Origin: Mytilus trossulus
Lineage: Eukaryota > Mollusca > Bivalvia > Mytilida > Mytilidae
DNA: 64,000 nucleotides
NCBI RefSeq assembly: GCF_036588685.1
Contig: NC_086382.1
Span: 70,033,999 to 70,097,998, forward strand
Reading direction: 5' to 3'
The position numbers and the translations under genes were made by a program. Positions 46,880 to 59,017 of this stretch are shown one piece after another. Within the stretch, counting starts at the first letter, position 1; each line of letters starts with the position of its first letter. The notes under the pieces were generated by a model, which worked only from the letters and a program-made list of their open reading frames with translations, was not told the origin of the DNA and made no database searches.

Positions 46880-49800
46880 TGTCCATGATTAAATCCAGAT
46901 CAAGTTCGAATTTGTTTGGGTCTTATGATTTTGACCGTGTTATTCTTTATATGCTGGATACAATCCACGCTAGTCTGTGTCCACACTTGTTTCATTCGAT
47001 ATTTCATAAACGTGTTTGCAAGAAGTTCTTCCGCAAAAAAAACTTCGTTACTTATGTGTTCAACATTACTGTAGATACTTGTTTAAAGAGATGATTGATA
47101 CCATATAACCAGGAGATTGCCACTCAGATGTTCCGTTAATTTTCTTTCTAATTTTGACATCATAGAAGAAACGCACAATCTTTTTATTTGTTTGAAAATT
47201 TGTTTCGGAGGGGCATCTTATTTCGTACAGACAATTTGATGAAGTATATATGAAGCATAAAGAATAAAACTTTTAAAAAATCCTATGTTTAACCACAAAA
47301 GATGAATGGACGATATCTAAAGATATAAACAATCAGATAGCTAACTACAAGGGGGAGTAATGTTGATTTTAAGCAACTATTGGTTTCCGTATGACCTTCA
47401 TTATTGAGCTTTAGTCCAGACCCAGGGCTCAATTTCAGATTGCCTTAATTATGTACTGAAGACAATAAACAAACAAGAACTATCTTGATATAAGATATAC
47501 GACACATGTATATGTTGGCGTGAAGTTTTGCATCAACCATAAATATTCATCTTTAGATATTTTTTTATAATTTCACACATGTATGGTGATTCTGACTTGA
47601 CTATAAGGTCTATCAGACGGGGTTAAAAAAAAAACTTCAAAATACTAGTTATGATAAAATACGCCAAACACAACTTTACGTCAAACACAACTTTAAATTA
47701 GAGATACAAACTATTTTGGTGTGAATATCGTCAACAAAGTGAGATGATATTTGTATGTTGAGATTTTTTATTAATCCTAAACTGGATATCAGCACTTTAT
47801 ACCTTCCTTTGCTTCCATTAATTACGATTATTTTTCTTGCGATTTAATGGTCAATAATTTTAAGTTACTAGAATCACTAAATACTAAAAAAATCAAAACT
47901 GCTTTTTCAAGTTTAAGACGACTAATTGTGCACTGACGAAATCTCGTTTTTGGAAAGGGAATTAAAACGAGAAAGCAAACACGTGCAAACCAAACACAAA
48001 TATTATAAGGAGCAACTTAGTCAAGCACTGAGTAGCATATGACCGAGCATAAATTATGGCGGTGGACAAACATGTTTACCGACTCAAAATTCTCTCCTAA
48101 GTTTAGAAAGCGATGCAACAGCAGTCGGTAAAAATCAGTTTAAAAAGACAGTTGCAACAATTCACAATAAATAACTCGTAAGAAATAGTCTAAGCTATGA
48201 CATAGATTAACGATCTGAGATATTAAAGCCCGGGATGACGAAGTATAAAACAAAATGAAAGACGAAAGCATTTCAAAAAGACAACACCAGACCATAAAGC
48301 AGAAGGCAGCCGATTAATGACATTGGCCTGAATCTGTTTTTTGATCGGTTTGTTTATATCAAACAAAAAAGACTTCTGTACACGTACAGTATCAACCAAC
48401 AAAAGATTGTTTAATTGTCCAATGTATTCATGATTCCCTAACTGAAAATAAACGTTTTCCACTAAATAAATGTTGTCTTAATTCAAATATCCTAATTAGA
48501 TTAAGGAAAAATATGACGATAAAGGCGAAATTATGGCTGAATGCATTTCGGAAAAAGGGAGACAATTCAATATCAAATATAGTCTTAATTGTGATTTCTT
48601 ACGTATACTTTATGTATGACGTTAGTAAAGTCAGATATCGAGAATTCTCTATTATGAGTTGTTTAGAACAATTCAGACTTTGTTGATAATAATTTTTTTT
48701 AAATATTACAAATTGCTTGTCATTTTATTTTTGATTGTATTGTTTGTATAATGTAATCCGTAATAAATATAAAAAAAAAAATGTTTAGTTCATTTTATGC
48801 AATTAATATATTTGAGAAATATGATTAGATGTAGTAAAATATTAACGATACCAACTGTTCTGCACCAAATGTGCATTATTATAATATAGTTTCCTCAAAC
48901 AGGGATAACATATATGAAAATGCAAGCTTTTAAAAAAATGAAGTTATATCAAATTGGATGCAGTTGAGATGAAATAAGGCAAAAGATAAAACCATAACAA
49001 CTAAAATGTTATTATAACACACATGATATAACAGATGTTTCGAATCCAGGAATGTTCTTATACTTAAGTCTAAAGTCGAAACAAGTCTAAATGCAAAACT
49101 AAAACTGAAACAAAAATCCATAAGGGAAACAACGGACAAACGATTCTACAGGAAACACCATTAACAAAAGAATACTCAACTATGACAAAATGACACTAAA
49201 AGTCAATAGCATTCATTTAAAATAAACAGATTTGAATCGTTGTTCTTAAAAATAGCTAGTATCAATTCCGAGGAAAATTATTTCTTGACGAAGATACATA
49301 TCGTTGTTTTGTCAAACTTATTAGTGTTAAGATTAAATGTTCCTCGTTTGTTTTCATTTAAACTACATTACAACAAGCTACATGTAGTAAGATATGATCT
49401 GTGTAACATGACATGAAAACAAAACATTCTGCTGAATATTCAGGAATAACGAAAAGAGAAACCAGGAAAGTAACAATAATCATCGGTATTAAAGATATTA
49501 CGTATATAAAGAGTAACTATTAAGTAATTTCAACTTTGGAAGACATTAGAATGACTCTTTTGCCCTACGTTCATCATTTTGAAATTCTGGGTATAAAATG
49601 CAAATTTGATTTTCATATCTACAAATACCTGACTGTTATTTGTCCCTTACAAATGATCCATGTTTTTGTCTTTGACAGACCATGTTAAAAGTTCACAATG
49701 TATAGTTCACCAAATATAGAAGATAGAAAAAACACAAAGAGATATGTTTTACCTTAGTAATGTCAAAAAGATTAAATGGAGTGATAAAGACAGTCATCCA

Positions 49801-50210
49801 CTAAACGACTAACATCTTTTAATATTTGATTATGAAACAAAAGCATAACAAAGGAAGAATAAAAGGGGCTTCTCCGTTGACAGTGGTTATCTATTTAAAA
49901 CATGTATTAATATGAACAAACAATTGTATTGACATTAAAGTTTTCAACACGTACTTTGCATCACTAAATTAGAAATTGATTATCAAATCAATTAAGCTAT
50001 TAAAAAAATATGATACACAAATCAGTTATCTTCAATTATAGAGATTAAATGCAATAAACAAATTTCTGTCATAAAGAATTTACCCGTTCAAATGAATCTG
50101 AGTTTATTTTTCTCTTTAAAAAATGAATTCTGCTTTTAGAGTACAAATTGCAGAGAGTAAGCACTTCACTATCATGCTTATAATTGAAGATGAAAGCAGT
50201 TTTGAATCAT
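46880..50210. other. Long stretch with no supported gene
   Basis: Only a family B fragment (about 48849-48890, TACCAACTGTTCTGCACCAA) and short direct repeats (for example CAAACACAACTTTA at about 47664-47695) are seen. If the candidate exons at 42816 and 50767 belong to one gene, this is its intron. Confidence 0.35.
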
Positions 50211-50213
50211 ATA

Positions 50214-50495
50214 TCATTTGGAATGTAATGAGTTATGATACATGTAACCAAATGTAGGCTCTCCCTCGACACCATTTGCGAGTATGGTCTTGAGGAAACG
50301 ATGATAGTCCGTCGGAAGGGACGATAAATGGCTGACCCGTGTTAAGAGAGAGCCATATCTCTTGCACGTTAAAGACACCGTTGTAGATTTCGAAAAAGAG
50401 TAGGCTAAGGCCGCTACAAGGCAGCACTCGCACCCGCAAAGTGGAAAGGGATTAACATAAGTTGCAAAACTTGTTTCCCAATCCACTATAAACAA
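50214..50495 (-). other. GC-richer island with open frame, unrecognised
   Basis: It is a 280-bp block clearly richer in G+C than its surroundings, with an open minus-strand frame of 93 codons (LCGCECCLVAALAYSF, then RVSHLSSLPTDYHRFLKTIL and GVEGEPTFGYMYHN). The junction sequences do not show clear splice sites. It gives the impression of a widespread bivalve repeat or a fragment of a coding exon captured in one. No family can be named. Confidence 0.4.
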
Positions 50496-50766
50496 ATATG
50501 TTTAAACTAAACTAAATGTAGTCTCTATCTGCCCAAATAGAATATCAGTTTTCTATTAATGGTGTTTTGGTGAACAATTATGATTACAATGTACAAGAAA
50601 ACCCTGTCCAATGATAGTCTCTGTATTAAGTTCTAGAATATGGCTTAACGATTGTCAATAGGAACAGAAGTAACACCTTTGGGTGGTTTTTTTATTTGGG
50701 AGTTGAGGGATTTTTCATTTTGAATATACAATTTGTTGGATTTCACGTTTGTCAATTCTATTCTAG

Positions 50767-50877
50767 ACTAATTACAGACCTATGAAAAACATATTTCTCG
50801 ACGAATACACAAGAATGAATAAACAGCAACAACCACATTTAAAGTTAAACCAAATCCTTCAAGAGTATTATAAAAAG
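50767..50877 (+). CDS. Candidate orphan internal exon
   Basis: The acceptor is CAATTCTATTCTAG and the donor AAAAAG/GTAAGTTG. The 111 bp between them are open in phase 0, giving 37 residues beginning TNYRPMKNIFLDEY and ending QILQEYYKK. The piece is Gln- and Lys-rich with no recognised domain. It is compatible in phase with 42816-42887 upstream and 52766-52834 downstream. A chance open frame between good splice signals cannot be excluded. Confidence 0.3.
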
Positions 50878-51414
50878 GTAAGTTGATAAATTATATTCTG
50901 CTTGAGCGAATAAATAATTCCGCATATAAGATGTTTGCTAGGCTCTTCTGGATGTAAAATGTACATTTAGCATGAACGCTCGAATACATATGGTTGACAA
51001 CCAGAAGAAAATGAGTCCTTAAAAATGTTCTTCGCTATTTGACCAAACAGTAGCTTACAAGGTAACCAAATTCGACTAAGGTCAAAGCAATTCAAACTGA
51101 TTTTTTAAATTCGATTCGTCAGTTGTTGTTTTTTTTTTTTTCAATTGAATATTTTTAAAATGCTTAACATGCTTAAGACCTGTGGTTTATAACACAGCAG
51201 GGCGATAACACTGTAAAAATCAGCTGAACGTTTAAATCAGGTGTGTAAGTTCAATTTATTTAAATATTTTATGTTTTTGTAAAAGTTTTTAAGTGACATC
51301 TTGTCAAATTTTTGAAAATTAAACGAGCTTTTGAAAATTAAACGAGCCAAATTAATTTTGGTTAAGGCGTTTGGTACCACCTTAAGGATGAAATGGTTTT
51401 GCGTCTTATATAAA

Positions 51415-51600
51415 ACAGAAGATGTGGTATGATTGCCAATGAGACAGCTTTCCACAAGAGACCGAAATGACACATACATTAACAACTATAGGTCACCGTA
51501 AGGCCTTCAACAATGAGCAAATCCCATACCGCATAGTCAGCTATAAAAGGCCCCGATATGACAATGTAAAACAATTCAAATGAGAAAACTAACGGCCTTA
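51415..51600 (+). repeat. Dispersed repeat family A, best-preserved 5' half
   Basis: It contains GATGTGGTATGATTGCCAAT, GAGACAGCTTTCCACAAGAG, GGTCACCGTAAGGCCTTCAA, CATAGTCAGCTATAAAAGGC and CGATATGACAATG, ending at AAACTAACGGCC. A 17-bp direct duplication (TTGAAAATTAAACGAGC) precedes it at about 51314-51347. Confidence 0.85.
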
Positions 51601-52765
51601 TTTATATAAAAAAATATATATATACCTATTTTTTATAACTAATTACCATTTGCAAACACGTTGAAAACAGCAACATGTAAACAATGCTGCTTGTTATTCA
51701 TGTTATTCAGATTAGCAAATTATTTTTTAACATTATCTAAAGATAGCTTTACAGAAAACATAGAACATACACCACTGTTACTATTATCTAACAATCAGCA
51801 AGTCTATGGCATTACTGCTATAGAAAGACATATATGGGAAGTTATATTTTTTTTGTAGGGCATTCATGTACAGGACAAATACAAGAGATTTTCAGTATGC
51901 AATCCAGTAGGGGAATGTTAGTAGTAACCGGAAAGGAAAAACAATATAAATAATTGAATTATGGAAGAAAAAATGCTACAGAAATACTGGAGTCTGTTAT
52001 TTTTCAAATGAATTTTACAGTTAATTTTTTATGGAGTTTTATTAAATGAATTTTCAAGCAGTTTTATTTTTACATTTTGTGTATCGTCGAGTCATTTTGT
52101 ATCCTCATTGCTAGAGAAAATGTAAAATACGAAAACCTCATTAAAGATACAAAGACACATATATGTGGTATCAATACCAGCAATTCTCTGGGGGACGGGG
52201 ATAGAAAATTATGAGATTTATTATTATGTACAATGTACAGGCACAAAAACGTTTAACACGTTTGAGTATACTAAATACTTCAAAAAGTTTAAAAGCTCAA
52301 GTTCCATAGAAAATATACAATTAACATAACATACAAAAAAGACATCTAAACAGCTTCCATAGACAGATTAAGCACATGTACAAAGAAAACAATGCTCAGT
52401 ATTACTGTTTCACAGATTATTCGCAGTTATCAATAACAAGCTCACAGTATCGAAACTATCGTCATGTATATTCAATTTGGTCTTATATCAGTGGAATTTT
52501 CTACCACATAGATGCCTAAAGATATGGCATGCAATGGAGAGCAAAAATGAATAGAATTTCAATACTGAGAAAGAAAACATTAACACTTGATTCATATTTC
52601 AGCTGTAAGAAACATATGCGAATTGATATCACTCTCACAGATGCAGTATCGTATATAATTTATCACCAATATAACTAAGATGGAATTGGCTGTTTTTGTG
52701 AATCCTTAAGCTTTCTGTCATACAGATCCTGAAGACTTCAAAACCTTTTTTCTTTAGCATTTCAG

Positions 52766-52834
52766 ATGAAGACTAATATTGAAAAGTGGATAGGAGACAC
52801 GAAATTAATAATCGTTCATGTTTATGATAAATAG
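52766..52834 (+). CDS. Candidate terminal exon
   Basis: A strong polypyrimidine acceptor (CTTTTTTCTTTAGCATTTCAG region) precedes an open 22-codon segment beginning MKTNIEKWIGDTKLIIV and ending in TAG at 52832-52834, in phase 0. It could be the last exon of the gene suggested by 42816-42887 and 50767-50877. It is weak on its own because it is short. Confidence 0.22.
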   Translation: MKTNIEKWIGDTKLIIVHVYDK

Positions 52835-52980
52835 CATTGCCACCGGTACATGTAGTTGAAAATAACTAGCCTAGTTATATCCTGGTTTTGCTCATTCAGT
52901 GTTTTTCTATAGTTTCAAGCCTGATTTTTAACATTATTTTCCATTCCTTAAATGTTGTCGTGTTCCATGTTTTGTGTTAT

Positions 52981-53068
52981 AGATAATGCATATTTTAAGG
53001 TTTTTCTTGTCGTAGAACACCCCGAAGTGTGTTCTACGACAAGAAAAACCTTAAAATATGCATTATCT
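52981..53068. repeat. Perfect 40-bp inverted repeat (hairpin)
   Basis: The left arm 52981-53020 (AGATAATGCATATTTTAAGG and TTTTTCTTGTCGTAGAACAC) and right arm 53029-53068 are exact reverse complements around the 8-base loop CCCGAAGT. There is no coding capacity. Confidence 0.97.
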
Positions 53069-53826
53069 GACTTATATACCGTCAAAAAATATTAATTTTA
53101 TAAAGATTTGTAAAATTTAGTATCCTTTTTTACCGACAACAATAAAGTGGGACATTCCTTTCTAATGCGTTCAGGTTTTAATACGCCCTGCGGCTCATTT
53201 AAAATGTGAAATAAAACTCACTAAATAATTAAGTTATAAACCTTTTAAAAATTGTTATCTATACACAATAAAAAATATAACTGTAACTGCATGAAGTAAG
53301 ACACAAACGAATTGTTACAATATTCAATAACGGTGTATGACAAATACAAGACACATTGTAAGTTATTTATTGTACCACTTAGCTTATGGAAAAGGGGGAG
53401 GGGGTATTTTTTTTTTGTTTTGTTATGTTATTTCTATCGCGGGAAAGTTGTTATTTATTTAACCATTTTACATGAATCGAATGAAAAATTCAGAAAGATT
53501 GTTTTTCGAATAGCAATACATTTTATTAAAAGATAATCAGGATAAAATTATATACCCTCCGCACCCGACCCTTTTGTGAGTTACGTTAATGTTATTCAAT
53601 AGAATATAAGATTATTTTATTGGTTGATCATTTGATAGAGTAAAAGGTATACAAAAATTTTAAAAAGTTATGAACTGACACGAAGACGAATATAAATACA
53701 TGTAGGTTACAGTATGAGTTCCTATTCAGTGTGTATCGTTCTGAACATGCATGACATATTTGCCACTGGACGTTAAGCAATCAACCTATTCAGTTTGACT
53801 CAATAATAGTCAACAAAGGTACCAGG

Positions 53827-54574
53827 GGTCTGTTTATCGAAACTGTCCTAAGATCGGTCCTAAGAATTTCTAAGGACAGAAGTTAGGATAAAGTTATGAC
53901 CGACTTACGACACGTCCCACATGCACATCGAAGCTGTCTTAGGAATATCTTAGTTAGGACGTCCTAACTGATGTCCTTAAGTATTAGCGGAAAAGAAAAT
54001 ACAAACCGAATATGAAAAAAATAATTATGATATCATATTTTATCAATAGTTTTATTTCAAATATGGTTAATTAGAATCTAATAACTAATATGTAGTTTTA
54101 AATTAAAGGTAAAAAATATTTTTTGTAAAATAATTGTACATTTAAACTGTATAAAACAAAACATAACACAAAAAAAAAATTACAAACTAACTGTAAACAA
54201 GATATATAATACAAAAAAAATCACAACATGTTTTTGAGTGAGTTGAATTCAAAGTGTCACATTTTCATTCTTTGACAGTGCAAATGCAAATCTCGTGCAT
54301 TATTCATATCATTACGGAGAATTTCAACTATTTTTACTACTGCTTTAAAAATAATGCGCGTGAAAATGAACAAAAGACGACATTCGAATGTATCCTAAAG
54401 TTAGGACCAATCTAAGACCATCTTAAGACACCTAAATTGGTATCCTAAAGTAAGGACAATTCCTAGGATTTTCCTAAGTTGCGACATGTTTGATAAACCC
54501 ATTTAGGACTACGATGTGTCCTAAGTTGGTCTTAGGACACGTCCTAATCCTAAGAGAGCTTTGATAAACAGGCC
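53827..54574. mobile_element. 748-bp non-autonomous TIR element (MITE-like)
   Basis: The ends are imperfect terminal inverted repeats, GGTCTGTTTATCGAAACTGT on the left and the complement of GGCCTGTTTATCAAAGCT on the right. Both are followed by repeated TCCTAAG/TTAGGA motifs inward. It is flanked by CCAGG on both sides (53822-53826 and 54575-54579), consistent with a 5-bp target duplication, although 3 bp (CAG) fits if the TIR starts with an extra G. No transposase is encoded. It interrupts a family B repeat fragment. Confidence 0.8.
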
Positions 54575-55364
54575 CCAGGATTATAACATTTTCAAAATCT
54601 TACACACGAATATGTTAAATCTGGATTTATTTTTATGAAAGTCTACATTAAAATTCATCTGACCTATATGATAATGTTTCTTTATTATAGCGATAAATCA
54701 ACAAAACTTCACGTTATTTGTTTCTAAAATTAAATTGCGGGTCTACAATGACGGTTTCTTTTACATCTATCATCCGTTGAACTTTAGAAAATAAATTTCT
54801 AAATCGGCAACAAAAAACTATTAGACGAATAAAATTTTGAAGTAAATCATAGATTGCATGTTTATCAAGGAAAATAATGACCTTACACAGGTAATTATTT
54901 TATGCCTTTTATGCATATACCTTTGAAACATGGTATCGTCCGGGTAGATTCTGAAAAAGAATGACCTGACGTTCAGAAAGAAAATAACTCCATATAGGTA
55001 TATAACTGTTGTTAATTGTCTTTTGGTTATAGTATATACTGCTATCTTGGTACATGTATCTTCTATTTTTGAATGTAGATTCTCTTTTATTCAATATCGT
55101 TATATAGAAAAAATATTATAAATTAAAAACAATTTTAATAAAAAAAAATCAAAGGAACTGAAAAAAGTATAACATGGAAATGAAGTTTCTGTAGTAAGTT
55201 CGTTTCGATAAGGTACAAAAGGTTGACAAATATTTACTAAATAATTCGATATATTTTAATTCAGGTGGATGTTTCTATATAACTAGTGAAGTTGTATATG
55301 CTGCCATTGTGAATATTCTCATACTCAAGTAAAGCATTTTCTGCTTAGCTGATTTACAGTTATA

Positions 55365-55625
55365 AAAAATAAAATATGATTGCCAATAAGCCAAATCAAC
55401 TGTCCATCAAATTTAAAATGAAATTGACACAAGCAATTATAGACAACCGTAAGACTTTCAACAATGAGAAAATCCCATACCGTAATCTAGACTATAAAAG
55501 ACCCCAACAGGAAAATATGAAACACTTTAATCAAAAAACTTATTTTTAACAAAATATTGTACTAAAAACCAATATGACAAACATGAACCAACGACAACCA
55601 CTAAACTACAGGCTCCAGACTTGTT
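55365..55625 (+). repeat. Diverged family A repeat
   Basis: It has TGATTGCCAATAAGCCAAAT, GACAACCGTAAGACTTTCAA, CCGTAATCTAGACTATAAAA and CAACGACAACCACTAAACTA. A short further fragment is at 55990-56035 (GATGTGGTATGAGTGCCAAT). Confidence 0.65.
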
Positions 55626-56246
55626 TGCAATTGATGCAGTTAGTATGTTCGAAATTAAAATAAAAAACAATAAGTTGTCAGAAAATATAGATCATAATCA
55701 ATATGTGAAAATAAAAATAAATGTTAAACAAAAAGTTATTACAGAAATGAATGATTAACAATTTTCTATACATGAAATTAAAAATTGATCAGAAAAGGAA
55801 TTTTGAAAATTGTCGACAATTGTTAGCCTGGTATAGTTTTACAATATGAAATTTTTTCTCAAAAGCGAACGCGCTTTTTTCTGATGGATGTAATCAGTAT
55901 TTACATACAAAGACTAATGTGAAAACAATAACTTGTAATAATTGTGTTGTTTAACAATGAGGTTTCATGAATTGTTGGTACAAATAGATATAAGAAGATG
56001 TGGTATGAGTGCCAATGAGACAATTCTCCATCCAATGTACGTTTTATACATACAATGAACATCATATTTATATCGGGTAGTTTATATGAGTGAGGTACAT
56101 TGTAGCAGCCCTTTTATTGAAATCATGTTCTATAATAACAAATAAACTTATTTTATTAGGTTAATTTGGATTTTGTTTTAATGATAGGAATGCTCTGGCA
56201 TAAGTATACAAGCAAATGTTTGACATTTGATTACAAGTAAAACGGG

Positions 56247-56620
56247 TCAATACGATTTAAACTTCAATTTCAGCAGTTCCATTTTGGCTGAGAGATCTAT
56301 CCGAAAAGTGGCTTTGACAATACAGATTAAGTCGACAAATGACCAACTTTTCTTATCAATTTGTTCCGTATGTTGGTCGTAGACCAATACCACGATACAT
56401 ATATGTCTACCTTCTCTAGTCATCAAACAGACACGATTTAAAATTGATATAATATTAAAAATTGGAACAATCTTGTGTCTTTCATCTAAGACAATTAGGA
56501 CAATAGCCTTGACCTTGACCACTTTCTTGTCTACTGAGTTCATTTCGTGTCGTGATACTTCACATTGTTCCCACGTTCGAGAAATTCACATTTATCCAAT
56601 ACGCGACACATGTTAATCTC
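56247..56620 (-). repeat. Dispersed repeat family F, copy 1
   Basis: It shares TATGTTGGTCGTAGAC, GACACGATTT, GTGTCTTTCATCTAAG and CACATTGTTCCCACGTTC with 62560-62890 in the same orientation. In this copy the minus strand keeps an open frame of 98 codons, but the equivalent frame at 62560-62890 is full of stops. It therefore looks like a repeat, or a decayed exon spread by one, not a functional gene. Confidence 0.55.
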
Positions 56621-57199
56621 GAATAACAATTAACGATTGATTTGTTTAAATGGGTCATATGCATGTTAGTTATATTAATTATATTTTTAACTATCAGATA
56701 TTTTGAAAAACTGGAATTATAAAAAAAAATCGTGAAATCGCTAGAATGTGAATAAATGTATGGATTTTTAAAGCAGTTTGGTCTCAGAAATTTCTATTGA
56801 GGTGGATAAATTCTTTATATACAGAACTAAAGGGTTGCATATTAAATAATGGCTGGATTTCAACACTCTTCAGCATTTTGCCCGTCAAGGGTGTACCGCC
56901 AGTTCTATAATTACGTTATTGTTGTTGAGATTTTATTGTGTAGATTAAGACAAGATAAAACATTAAAAGGTTTTAAATTAAACTAGATGATACAACCAAG
57001 ACTTCAAAATTAAGATGACACCACTTTATTTTTTAATTCAAAACCGGAAGTTTCAGTAACTTTGAATGTTGAATGAAACACTTTAAAGTCTAAAGCCTAA
57101 TCGACATAAAACAGAGGGACTAAGGCTAGGTAATTTAAAGGTCCCTACAGATAGATAAAATTGAGAATGGAAATGGGAAAGTGTCAAAGAGACAAGATA

Positions 57200-58300
57200 G
57201 AGTTGAAACATTAGGTTGCCACAAGTAGCGATAAAAGTTTGGGAAATATACTTTGGTCTTGATATAAATGAGTATAAAAATTAAACTTGTAAGGATTGTA
57301 TGAAAAATCTTAAAAGATAAATAAAGACTGGAATAAAAGATATTTAACTATAATAGGTAATGTAACTCGTCATTAATCCGAAATTGATCAAGAATACCTA
57401 GCAAAATTTAAAAAAGTATTATATAAGTTTGATATGGAACAATTAACCATAAAGAGTAAAAAGGGTCATAATAGGTAACAATCACCATGGTGGTGGGCTT
57501 TATAAAATGATCGACTTAAGAGATGTATAAATAAAAGCGATAAATATTAATTGGGCAAAGAAACTCGTTGACAACGAATAATAATCACTCAACTAGAAAG
57601 TCTGACCAAAATTTTACTTAGATAAATTTTTGCAAGAAATTTCTAATATTCAAAATGAACTTTAATGTTAATTTGATGAATAAACTAAACAAATTAAATC
57701 CGTTTTTAAACTCACAAATAGTCATAGCAAGGATAAATTCAAAATCTCAAAAAGAATCGTATCAACTAAAAAAAAAACAGATTATATAGCAAACTATTTT
57801 GGGCAAATTTCTCAATTTCAAAAACAGTATAAACAGTAGAATAATACAATTTTATAATTGAAAATAAAATAAAATTGAATCAAAATATGATTGTAGATAC
57901 ACTATCTTGCCATGCAAATTGGTTTTTTTTAATATTCTTAATTGATGAAAGCAATACCAAAACCGTGGTTAGAAGAGCTAATTTTAATAAATAGAAATCG
58001 AATAAAACAAAAGTTACAACAGACTTCGAATCTAAATTAAAAGATAGAAAAGCAAATAATGGTATCAAATAAAAAAAACATTTCTCCAACGACATTTACA
58101 TTTTCCATCAATAGATATGCAAAACCAATAGGATTTCAAAAATGGGACAAAACGCCTAACTTAGAAAACAACACAAGTAAAAGAGAACAACTGCTGCACC
58201 TTATCTTTACCGATATTAAGGATAATAAATTAAAAATGTTGAGATGAAAATTTCTATATAACATTTACCACCACACATTTGACTTTCTCTTGGAAAGTAA
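57200..58300. other. AT-rich stretch, no gene seen
   Basis: It is very AT-rich with poly-A interruptions and no recognised motif. It starts after an inverted terminal piece of family E (about 57155-57198, TGAGAATGGAAATGGGAAAG). Confidence 0.4.
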
Positions 58301-58309
58301 CTAAAAAGT

Positions 58310-58590
58310 AAAAATAACTACCGAACTAAACGGAAAATTTCAAACGGGAGGTAAAAAATCAAATGGCAAAATCAAAAGCCCAAACACATAAAAAAATGGG
58401 TAAAAACTGTCATATTCCTGACTTGGTACAGACATTTTCTCATGTAGAAAATAGAGGATTAAACATGCCTTTATCGCTAGCTAGACCTATCACTAGTAAG
58501 ATAGTCGCATTAAATTCCATCAAAATGAAAACGATGTGTGAACAAAACAAACATACACAATAGGCAAACATGTCACAAATAGGGGTACTC
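58310..58590 (+). repeat. Dispersed repeat family D
   Basis: It contains TAACTACCGAACTAAACGGA, GTCATATTCCTGACTTGGTA, CAGACATTTTCTCATGTAGA, GATAGTCGCATTAAATTCCA and GAACAAAACAAACATACACA. It is the fullest forward copy in the window. Confidence 0.75.
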
Positions 58591-59017
58591 CATTATGTTA
58601 TAAATTTAATGTCAGCGAAAATTATGACTTTAATTTTTAACATGCAAATATCTGAAATCCTTTTGGAATCAAACAAAACTGAATTAAATTAACTATTACT
58701 CAATAAATTTAAAATACAGTGTAGGTCATCGTATAATATACATTATTACTGTATTAATGACTTATTAAGAATTATTATTTTTACTGTATACTTAGGTTTT
58801 TATATATCTGAGCAAAAAACCATAAAACGAACAAGCTTATGAAACTTTTAAATGGGAATTTCTTCAAAATTACGAAATGATGATAAATAAAGAATGACAC
58901 AGGTGAAATCTTCTATAACTTGGTTGCAGAACATATAAATTTATTTTAAACTAAAATTTATAATATATCATTCTTTTAATCTGTGGTTTGTTATTATTTG
59001 TTGAATTATTATATATC

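Noticed and set aside
46653..47094. Open frames of 77 and 111 codons on opposite strands
   Set aside because: Both run through the degenerate TCTG repeat, and the residue composition follows the repeat unit. No domain or splice context is seen.
51661..51858. 65-codon open frame starting in ATG-like position (MKTATCKQCC)
   Set aside because: It has no recognised similarity, promoter or splice context, and an AT-rich sequence of this length yields several such frames by chance.
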